From Crossaster papposus (lineage: Eukaryota; Echinodermata; Asteroidea; Velatida; Solasteridae): a stretch of DNA of 64,000 nt. Each line of letters opens with the position of its first letter. Positions within the stretch are counted from its first letter, which is position 1. The notes beneath the pieces were generated by a model. That model did not search any database. It was not told the DNA's origin and saw only the letters and a program-made list of their open reading frames with translations. This document shows, in pieces, positions 62,801 to 64,000 of this stretch. The stretch spans positions 620,001 to 684,000 of the forward strand of contig JBAIAA010000509.1 in the NCBI GenBank assembly GCA_037893245.1. The letters are read 5' to 3'. The translations under genes and the position numbers were made by a program.

Positions 62801-62879
62801 TCAGTCTTTGAAGATGTGTCCGTTGATGATGGTTTATACACGGTTGCCAAAGACAGAAGAACCTTATAAATACTCTCAT
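26816..62879 (-). CDS. PREPL: PREPL: prolyl endopeptidase-like serine hydrolase, complete 15-exon gene
   Basis: Fifteen minus-strand exons join in one frame (2274 nt, 757 residues plus stop), each bounded by AG and GT with matching phases. The start at 62879 opens an Arg-rich, acid-poor leader that looks like a mitochondrial presequence. Residues about 60-130 match the S9A N-terminal helix region (EVVHHGHKMVDYYSWM), about 130-490 the beta-propeller, and about 490-757 the alpha/beta hydrolase. The catalytic triad is Ser602 (GISAGG), Asp688 (LVDTRVP) and His728 (SNHFG). The SYCPYQNI block and the NH context of the histidine fit PREPL rather than oligopeptidase B, which has GHGG. Animal PREPL is a cytosolic/mitochondrial serine hydrolase with (thio)esterase activity; the human long form is about 727 residues. 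The gene spans 36 kb because of transposon-filled introns. No AATAAA signal was seen close after the stop. Identity comes from recalled family motifs, not a search. Confidence 0.93.
27140..27321. mobile_element. TTAA-type MITE, truncated on the left
   Basis: It carries GACGAAACTCGATCC, GGGAAGCACACCC and the right end CATCCGACGCGAACTGGTTAA of the family. The left third is missing. It lies in the last PREPL intron. Confidence 0.75.
28078..28500. mobile_element. GTGACC-TIR MITE, copy 1
   Basis: A perfect inverted repeat of 33 bp (GTGACCTGTCATCACAAAAT ... AAAGTCG) lies at 28078-28110 and 28468-28500. The interior is AT-rich and non-coding. It is in the last PREPL intron. Confidence 0.85.
28815..29009 (-). 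CDS. PREPL: PREPL exon 14 (catalytic Asp and His)
   Basis: Encodes residues 676-740. MLVTTSLVDTRVPLWIPLKY carries Asp688, and LYLWVQRESNHFGQFGE carries His728. A serine-rich loop sits between them. The Ser-Asp spacing (86 residues) is close to that recalled for human PREPL; the Asp-His loop is somewhat shorter. Acceptor TTCCAG; donor GTGAGT; phase 0 both ends. Confidence 0.95.
29270..30172 (-). repeat. Tandem duplication of PREPL exon 13 end plus donor, split by a MITE
   Basis: A 134-bp unit covering the last part of exon 13, its donor and about 50 bp of intron is repeated downstream. The copies end at about 30120 and 29479 and a partial one at about 29346. Each keeps an EWGDP-like stretch and the donor. 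None has an acceptor, and reading on from exon 13 meets a stop soon after the donor, so the copies look like intronic pseudoexons. One copy is interrupted by the 505-bp MITE at 29480-29984. Confidence 0.85.
29480..29984. mobile_element. MITE with TAA target duplication (Harbinger-like)
   Basis: The ends are inverted repeats (GGCCGTGTCCGAAACGGGTG at left, its complement at right) of about 30 bp, flanked by TAA at 29477-29479 and 29985-29987. The sub-terminal sequence is built of CTACAGCTAC-type words. A TWA duplication fits PIF/Harbinger. It sits inside the duplicated PREPL exon fragment, so it is younger than that duplication. Confidence 0.85.
30090..30239 (-). CDS. PREPL: PREPL exon 13
   Basis: Encodes VPYVDILSTMLDPSLPLTRQ, ETEEWGDPLNDPEAFDYIKS and YCPYQNITCQ. 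The EWG(D/N)P and CPYQNI blocks are shared with vertebrate PREPL. Acceptor CACACAG; donor GTGAGG. The 3' part of this exon with its donor is repeated in the following intron as 134-bp tandem units. Confidence 0.95.
30720..30900 (-). mobile_element. SINE fragment, inverted relative of 26161-26330
   Basis: The minus strand reads AGGTTCTTTCCTCGTCTTCC, then CCCGGGTTCAAATCCAGCCT and GGGCCAACTG. GGGTTCAAATCC is a good B-box. It lies in PREPL intron 12. Confidence 0.55.
31132..31278 (-). CDS. PREPL: PREPL exon 12 (nucleophile serine)
   Basis: Encodes residues 577-625. The segment TALHGISAGGLLVAAVCNR carries the nucleophile elbow G-I-S-A-G-G, placing the catalytic serine at residue 602. Acceptor GTGCAG; donor GTACAT; both in phase 0. 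Confidence 0.95.
31360..31601. mobile_element. TTAA-flanked MITE, reverse orientation
   Basis: It begins TTAACCAGTTCTCGCTAAAG and ends GAGCGAACTAGTTAA. The interior matches the family inverted (TGACGCATAAACTCG, GGAAATGCGTGGGTGTG). It lies in PREPL intron 11. Confidence 0.8.
31665..32225. mobile_element. GCGCAAG-word MITE-like element
   Basis: It runs from CAACCAATTTCACGTGCTTAG to GGTTTCGTGAAATCAGCTGC. The ends hold repeated GGCGCAAGGCTTACGCAA-type words. The terminal GATTTCACGAAAC resembles the end of the element at 33464. Borders are approximate. Confidence 0.55.
32289..32358 (-). CDS. PREPL: PREPL exon 11
   Basis: A 70-nt exon completes the R-G-G-G motif: GGGDLGIQWHHTGRELNKIK then SFE. 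It matches the family R-G-G-G-E-L-G-x-x-W-H-x-x-G-R block. Acceptor TTCAAAG; donor GTAATC; phase 0 at the end. Confidence 0.92.
32530..32786. mobile_element. TTAA-type MITE, strongly diverged, reverse orientation
   Basis: Remnants such as ATGTATACACGCAACC and CGGATTACGTATAAACACG, with a right end ATTGGTTAA, match the reverse-orientation copies at lower similarity. It lies in PREPL intron 10. Confidence 0.55.
32960..33463. repeat. Inverted repeat around 33280
   Basis: Arm TTCCACCGTCTTTCCGATTG, then GGCTTGTGTGCATTAATCTG-like sequence and TTTATCCC, returns inverted at 33295-33405. TTCATTCGG(T/C)(G/A)ACAGATGGAAT occurs as a direct copy at both outer sides. Confidence 0.65.
33464..34117. mobile_element. 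CGACGCGTCG-rich MITE with CAG duplication
   Basis: Ends CACCCGATTTCACTAAACT and complement are flanked by CAG at 33461-33463 and 34118-34120. The sub-terminal parts are dense in the palindrome CGACGCGTCG and variants. It lies in PREPL intron 10. Confidence 0.8.
34416..34591 (-). CDS. PREPL: PREPL exon 10 (start of hydrolase core)
   Basis: Encodes DGTPVPITVFHSDNV, NPMLVCSYGAYGVRLDMSYS and LGWVVAYCHVR. These are the S9A hallmarks: the D-G-x-x-V-P strand, the Y-G-x-Y-G oxyanion-side motif, and the start of the H-V-R-G-G-G motif split across the intron. Acceptor TTGTAG; donor GTAATG; ends with two bases of Arg. Confidence 0.93.
35047..35287. mobile_element. TTAA-type MITE, reverse orientation, degraded left end
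   Basis: The family interior is present in reverse orientation (GCGCCGGATGACGTATATAA to CCCGGGGCCAACTGGTTA). The left TTAA is lost. It lies in the intron before PREPL exon 10. Confidence 0.75.
35750..35992. mobile_element. TTAA-flanked MITE, complete copy
   Basis: This is the same family as 6845-7086: the ends CCAGTTCGCGCCGG and CCGGCGCAAACTGG are flanked by TTAA at both sides. It lies in PREPL intron 9. Confidence 0.85.
36344..36668. mobile_element. GTGACC-TIR MITE, copy 2
   Basis: The arms TGTGACGTTTCACCACAATA and its near-complement differ at two bases over 34. The arms resemble those of the 28078 copy but differ from them at more sites than from each other. Confidence 0.82.
36713..36952 (-). 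CDS. PREPL: PREPL exon 9 (last propeller blade, linker)
   Basis: Encodes residues 415-494, from IPSDFCQITPGPNATCSAHD to ...CTRLEALSR. The SSP-type motif here reads FALASPARPTTNYCLEI, matching the S9A F-x-x-S-S-x-x-x-P-x-x-x-Y-x-x-D pattern. It ends immediately before the D-G-T-x-V-P motif of exon 10. Acceptor TCTCAG; donor GTAAGT. Confidence 0.9.
37155..37450 (+). mobile_element. tRNA-derived SINE
   Basis: CCGTGGCCTCGTGGTCTGAAGC looks like an A-box and GGTTGTGAGTTTGAGCCC a B-box, at tRNA spacing. A tail with GGATTAAATGGGTACC follows. A partial inverted copy lies near 29060-29105. The short ATTATATAA array begins just downstream. Confidence 0.65.
37462..37575. repeat. AAACTGCATTATATA microsatellite
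   Basis: About seven copies of ACTGCATTATATAAAA lie in PREPL intron 8. Another short tract with the same word occurs at about 37828-37850. Confidence 0.8.
38122..38328 (-). CDS. PREPL: PREPL exon 8 (propeller)
   Basis: Encodes 69 residues including KNWHIQDMDVSTDHCVLCAM. It fits the W-x-D-(x)n-D-x-F-x-x-x-x-V-L block that precedes the P-E-I propeller strand. Acceptor TTAACAG; donor GTTTGT; both ends in phase 0. Confidence 0.88.
38631..39018. mobile_element. TAGGATACACC TIR element, full copy
   Basis: Ends TAAAGGTAGGATACACCATT and AATGGTGTATCCTACCTTTAA are inverted repeats. The interior holds GAGCAGTTATTCTTATGTTA, a palindromic CGCGATCGCTGTCCGGCGATC core, and ATCATTATTTACTTTC. It is non-coding and the reference copy for the family. 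Confidence 0.85.
39100..39320 (+). repeat. Arm 1 of a 0.2-kb inverted duplication
   Basis: CACTCTCTCCCTTGTGGCCT through AAACTGAGTGTTTTGTAGG matches 44275-44475 in reverse orientation. The two arms are 5 kb apart and enclose PREPL exons 6 and 7. A 65-codon ORF here has no recognised product. Confidence 0.75.
39655..39821. repeat. Near-perfect hairpin, arms about 75 bp, start of a nested insertion
   Basis: AGGTAATAACAGTGCGAGAA with CCCGGTTATTACTGCG pairs inverted with the right side around the centre GAGCCAAAGGCGAGG. It interrupts a TAGGATACACC element that resumes at about 40853, so the whole insertion is about 1.2 kb. Confidence 0.85.
39822..40853. mobile_element. Remainder of about 1.2-kb insertion with TTCCTAGTTCCGGATCG words
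   Basis: TTTTTCCTAGTTCCGGATCG and inverted forms (GCGATCCGGAACTAGGAAAA) recur at 39978, 40160, 40490-40530 and 40694. No ORF is recognised. Its borders are defined by the interrupted TAGGATACACC element. Confidence 0.55.
40968..41190 (-). CDS. PREPL: PREPL exon 7 (propeller)
   Basis: Encodes residues 271-345: YFMDLSHTKDRRYITVNLNS, then a segment with YYVDHSQGLVYVLTNVGNDD. In S9A proteins this is the blade with F-x-V-x-x-x-x-T-x-x-x-x-Y and x-L-T-N-x-G. Acceptor CCATTAG; donor GTAAGT; phase 0 at the end. Confidence 0.92.
41246..41614. mobile_element. TAGGATACACC element, full copy
   Basis: Both ends and the GGCGATCGCCGTACGACGATCG core are present, in the orientation opposite to 38631-39018. 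It lies in PREPL intron 6. Confidence 0.85.
41786..43480. mobile_element. TAGGATACACC element split by hAT insertion
   Basis: Family sequence at 41786-42030 and 43360-43480 is interrupted exactly by the hAT element at 42031-43359 with its 8-bp duplication. This gives a clear order of insertion. Confidence 0.85.
42031..43359. mobile_element. Non-autonomous hAT element with 8-bp duplication
   Basis: Ends TAGGCTTGGACGGTATTGCC and GGTATTTCGG-like complement (CCGTCCAAGCCTA) are flanked by ATAGCGCA at 42023-42030 and 43360-43367. The 1329-bp interior has only short ORFs, with no transposase motif seen. TAGGCTTGGACGGTAT is a typical hAT terminus. Confidence 0.88.
43748..43874 (-). CDS. PREPL: PREPL exon 6 (propeller)
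   Basis: Encodes FAYHGVVYYTRMKGLRACQV then WRHEIG...EEHDE. This is the family's F-Y-T-x-x-D-x-x-x-R-P-x-x-V-x-R-H-x-x-G block. The acceptor follows a T-rich tract and the donor is GTGAGT; the exon ends with two bases of a Lys codon. The exon lies just outside the right end of a nested transposon block. Confidence 0.9.
43985..44263. mobile_element. TAGGATACACC element, 5'-truncated
   Basis: It has AGTTATTCTTATGTTATC, TTACAGGATATCTAGCGCAA and the right end GGTGTGTTCTACCTTTAA. The left end is missing. Confidence 0.7.
44275..44475 (-). repeat. Arm 2 of the 0.2-kb inverted duplication
   Basis: It is the reverse complement of 39100-39320, with scattered substitutions (AGAAGCATAACACAGAGGGT, GAGCCAAAACACATGTCTGG). 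It also lies beside TAGGATACACC elements. Confidence 0.75.
44668..45351. mobile_element. Cluster of three TAGGATACACC copies
   Basis: There is a 5' fragment at 44668-44745, a nearly full copy at 44753-45124, and a right part at 45125-45351 ending GGTGTATCCTACCTTTA. They lie head to tail in PREPL intron 5. Confidence 0.75.
45370..46950. repeat. Large foldback element with nested MITE
   Basis: The left arm (TGGTGCACAGCACACCGCCG, CAGTGACAAGAAGAGGTTCC) at 45454-45555 returns inverted at 45885-45957 and 46868-46908. The inner sequence includes AGCGCTATATAAATGCTCAC with (ATT)n near 45660-45690, a LINE/SINE-like tail, and a smaller hairpin at 45693-45885. The right arm is split by the MITE at 45960. 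Confidence 0.7.
45960..46867. mobile_element. MITE with TTTCACACT ends and CAT duplication
   Basis: AGGCGTTTTCACACTATC and complement lie at the ends, flanked by CAT at 45957-45959 and 46868-46870. The interior repeats CAACCCGG, ACACGGATC and GTTTCGA-type words. Short minus-strand basic ORFs near 46300-46460 are not recognisable. Confidence 0.78.
47331..48290. mobile_element. Cluster of three TAGGATACACC copies in alternating orientation
   Basis: Copies lie at 47331-47686, 47733-47927 (with an internal deletion) and 47926 to about 48290. The junction at 47925 reads TACCTTTAAAGGTAGG, as two ends fused. They lie just 5' of exon 5 in plus-strand terms, in PREPL intron 5. Confidence 0.78.
48475..48699 (-). 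CDS. PREPL: PREPL exon 5 (propeller)
   Basis: Encodes residues 154-228, including HILDTASLTE and VKISPDHNYMAFAVET, the conserved S9A strand pattern S-P-D-x-x-x-x-A-Y-x-x-D-T. Acceptor CCAAAAG; donor GTAAAA, a weak donor chosen because the phase (1) fits exon 6. Confidence 0.9.
49594..49957. mobile_element. MITE-like element with TTATAACACCTCACTC ends
   Basis: Inverted 16-bp ends TTATAACACCTCACTC and GAGTGAGGTGTTATAA enclose 330 bp. A 105-codon ORF inside is not recognisable. It directly adjoins the hairpin at 49961. Confidence 0.7.
49961..50122. repeat. Near-perfect hairpin, arms about 75 bp
   Basis: The left arm AAATATTGACTGCTTTATTT ... CTCCATGGAGC... returns inverted after the centre CTCGGCTTCGCCTCGGG. 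There are only a few mismatches. It lies in PREPL intron 4. Confidence 0.85.
50880..50952 (-). CDS. PREPL: PREPL exon 4
   Basis: Encodes VMDGVSYFRRFESGSWHYY followed by RRYTT and the first base of Gly. This matches the start of the propeller (G-x-Y-Y-x-R-x-E-x-G...YR). Acceptor TTATTAG; donor GTGAGT; ends in phase 1. Confidence 0.88.
51381..51998. mobile_element. MITE with GTTTACACTTGATCCTCC ends and TTT duplication
   Basis: The left end CACCGCGTTTACACTTGATC pairs with GATCAAGTGTGAACACGGCG at the right, flanked by TTT on both sides. GATCTGATCCTGATCC-type words dominate next to the ends. It lies in PREPL intron 3. Confidence 0.75.
52204..52373. mobile_element. Foldback MITE, 170 bp
   Basis: The arms AAATAAATTAAGAGGGCCTG, then ATATTT, are nearly perfect inverted repeats of about 26 bp. 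The element lies in PREPL intron 3. Confidence 0.75.
52889..52991 (-). CDS. PREPL: PREPL exon 3
   Basis: Encodes LMEILTQETRDFQSWIIRQ and a Glu/Lys-rich tail, through residue 129. The acceptor is GTTCAG, the donor GTAAGT, and the exon ends in phase 0. It corresponds to the helical segment before the propeller in S9A proteins. Confidence 0.85.
53191..55916. mobile_element. hAT element, 2.7 kb, with 8-bp duplication
   Basis: Ends TAGCGCTGGACGATAT and ATATCGTCCAGGCCTA are inverted repeats (one mismatch over about 16 bp). They are flanked by GTCACCAC at 53183-53190 and 55917-55924. GATATATCG words near both ends are typical of one hAT group. No intact transposase was found; the 53600-53870 ORF (NDPTEFLDRPTSKP in another frame) is inconclusive. 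The right half is repeated at 1-1420. Confidence 0.9.
56243..56274 (-). CDS. PREPL: PREPL exon 2 (32-nt microexon)
   Basis: Acceptor TTGCAG and donor GTATGT flank 32 nt encoding DFRNYIHQES plus two bases of an Arg codon. It continues exon 1 in phase 0 and supplies the family's conserved helix (usually a Y-x-x-x-E-N-x-Y type motif) after the DYY block. The Arg codon is completed by the first base of exon 3. The small size makes it easy to miss in automatic annotation. Confidence 0.8.
56401..56813. mobile_element. GTGACC-TIR MITE, copy 3
   Basis: TGTGACCCACCACCCCAAAA pairs with TTTTGGCCTGGTGGGTCACA at the right end. The interior shares AAGCTTTAAAATGAT with a truncated relative at 34639-34760. 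It lies in PREPL intron 1. Confidence 0.8.
57829..58210. repeat. 60-bp minisatellite, about six units
   Basis: The unit (GAGGTTGTACCGGTACAATT, TGTTGCCCCGCCCTACCAGG, ACAATAGGGGGGACTTTGCT) repeats at exactly 60 bp from 57841 to 58200. Because 60 is a multiple of three, it is open on both strands: RYNLSKVPPIVLVGRGNKLY on minus. It lies in PREPL intron 1. I take it as non-coding. Confidence 0.92.
58220..62150. other. Long gene-free part of PREPL intron 1
   Basis: Mostly AT-rich unique DNA. A CpG-rich patch at 59690-59830 (GCGCGCAGCATGCAGCATGC) and another at 61340-61440 stand out. The 126-codon minus ORF at 61198-61578 is not recognisable. Confidence 0.35.
62157..62372. mobile_element. MITE-like inverted repeat element
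   Basis: TTTTTACAAACCTTGCAGAG, then ACCCCAAT, pairs with ATTGGGGTCTCTGAAAGGTT and TGTAAAAAA. The arms are about 30 bp and the element about 215 bp. The target duplication is unclear. Confidence 0.65.
62378..62571. mobile_element. MITE with TTA duplication (Harbinger-like)
   Basis: A 194-bp element has ends CGCTCGGTTCAGACAGGCGT and complement, with an inverted repeat of about 40 bp. It is flanked by TTA at 62375-62377 and 62572-62574. It sits in PREPL intron 1, 57 bp from the exon 1 donor. Confidence 0.85.
62628..62879 (-). CDS. PREPL: PREPL exon 1 (start codon, transit-like leader, S9 N-terminus)
   Basis: Codes residues 1-84. The ATG at 62877-62879 is the second in-frame Met. An upstream Met at 62954 would add 25 residues, but the chosen start gives a leader (MRVFIRFFCLW...) rich in Arg and His without acidic residues, as in mitochondrial presequences. 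The exon ends ...GLTQ in phase 0 with donor GTAATG. The EVVHHGHKMVDYYSWM stretch is the conserved S9A N-terminal signature. The upstream sequence shows no clear TATA box, and a 5' UTR exon further out is possible. Confidence 0.85.
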
Positions 62880-63373
62880 GGTCTGGATGTTGATGCAGTC
62901 AGTAAAAATAAAACAGGTTAAGAATATTTTTGACCCGGAGAAGAATTGAACCACTCCTTATTACTAAAAAAAACATAGGTCCGACAGGGTTGATTATAAG
63001 CACAGCAAGTGCATGGCCATGTCATCAGTAATTTCAGTTAAGATATATCCCTCTGGGTTAAACTTGGGACTGCTAGTTTTCATAAATCTGGTCGATTTCG
63101 CCCCCTTTACTATCTGTTTACCAGTATTAAGTGGGAGTACGTATACATTAGACCACGTTCTACCCAGAAAATGGTCGAGCCCTCACCGCAGCACATGACC
63201 TTACAAAAACATGAGAACAATGCGTCGGTCTGGTTTCCAAGGCAAAATCATTCTGACTAGTACATGTAGACGCATGGGCATATATAGTCAGTCAAGAGGA
63301 CCAGACTAAGCAATATCCTGCCGGTGATGCCAGGATAAATTAACGTGTCGCGTCAAGTCAGTTGGCGAGTAAA
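62880..63373. other. Upstream region of PREPL
   Basis: It includes the presumed PREPL 5' UTR and promoter on the minus strand. No TATA box, CpG island or start motif could be fixed. The plus ORF 63013-63198 is not recognisable. Confidence 0.3.
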
Positions 63374-64000
63374 AATTCAGATTTCACCACAAATTGTCAT
63401 ATAAATCCGCCCCGTGAGTCTTAGTCCAGTGGCTTAGCGCCAATTTTTGGCAAAATCGTGACCCGCCGGATTAAAGCACCAAACTTGGCACACTTGTTCT
63501 ATAGGACCCACTGAACAATTCTAGAGGGGGGTGCCCGGCTTAGGTGACCTAGGTCAAGGTCAGGCCGAGGTCAAAGGTCACATGTTAAATAATATTTTAT
63601 AAATTCAGATAAGATTGCAAATAAAGGCTGCCAAGCTAGATTTGAAGGCACTAAATTGTTTGCACGTGTTCTATAAGACCAACATAATCACCCTAGAGGG
63701 GGTGTACAGTTTTGGTGACCTAGGTCAAGGTCAGGCCGAGGTCAAAGGTCACATGTTAAATAATATTTTATAAATTCAGATAAGATTGCAAATAAAGGCT
63801 GCCAAGCTAGATTTGAAGGCACTAAATTGTTTGCACGTGTTCTATAAGACCAACATAATCACCCTAGAGGGGGTGTACAGTTTTGGTGACCTAGGTCAAG
63901 GTCAGGTCAAAGTTCATATGACATATATTACTGAAGAAATTACTGTAGAAATGCAGATATGATTGCAAATCAAAGTTTTTGTGCATACCACCTCTAACCA
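63374..64000. repeat. 170-bp satellite with AGGTCA half-sites, cut by window end
   Basis: Units start near 63544, 63714 and 63884 (GTGACCTAGGTCAAGGTCAG), exactly 170 bp apart; the third is cut by the window end. Each begins with TGACCTAGGTCAAGGTCAGG; the first two continue CCGAGGTCAAAGGTCACATG. Two full units are nearly identical, and a diverged unit lies before 63544. Confidence 0.9.

Noticed and set aside
62619..62954. Upstream Met at 62954 as PREPL start
   Set aside because: The added 25 residues are hydrophobic and not family-like; the Met at 62879 gives a better targeting-type leader, though the other start cannot be excluded.

Overview
This is a window of animal nuclear DNA: spliced genes with GT-AG introns, very long introns, and dense transposon debris. 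PREPL with an oligopeptidase-type fold, a DUF4806 gene, Ty3/gypsy, hAT, MULE and tyrosine-recombinase remnants, tRNA-derived SINEs and many foldback MITEs fit a marine invertebrate, perhaps an echinoderm, hemichordate or lancelet. That placement is an inference from repeat style and gene content, not a proof. There is nothing bacterial here: no operons, CRISPR arrays, rRNA or convincing tRNA genes.

Layout. 1-1420: right end of a hAT-like element whose fuller copy lies at 53191-55916. 1847-2800: a satellite rich in GACGTC. 2801-8580: a plus-strand gene with a CpG-rich promoter/first-exon candidate and four coding exons ending in a DUF4806 domain. 9940-11121: MITE remnant, a second GACGTC satellite and the right half of a TTAA-flanked MITE. 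12060-15490: an unexplained motif-rich stretch, then a Ty3/gypsy remnant (LTR, gag, RT pieces, integrase tail). 16913-18354: a tyrosine-recombinase-like fragment whose catalytic-arginine segment is repeated in 207-bp units. 19330-21400: a large minisatellite open in several frames. 23040-24900: three tandem degenerate MULE transposase fragments.

26816-62879, minus strand: one complete gene, PREPL (prolyl endopeptidase-like). I could join 15 coding exons with matching phases and GT-AG borders at every junction. They give a 757-residue product with a mitochondrial-type N-terminus, a propeller region, and a hydrolase domain with Ser602, Asp688 and His728. Its introns carry most of the right half of the window: at least nine copies of one TIR element family, two hAT insertions with 8-bp target duplications, TTAA MITEs, 3-bp-TSD MITEs, foldback hairpins, a 60-bp minisatellite, SINEs, and a 134-bp tandem duplication of the end of PREPL exon 13 that was later split by a MITE.

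62880-64000: region upstream of PREPL, ending in a 170-bp satellite that carries clustered AGGTCA nuclear-receptor half-sites. No single new multi-gene system stands out. The most unusual items are the repeat structures: satellites joined to MITE ends, the amplified recombinase segment, the AGGTCA satellite, TIR arms that co-vary, and the exon-border duplication.
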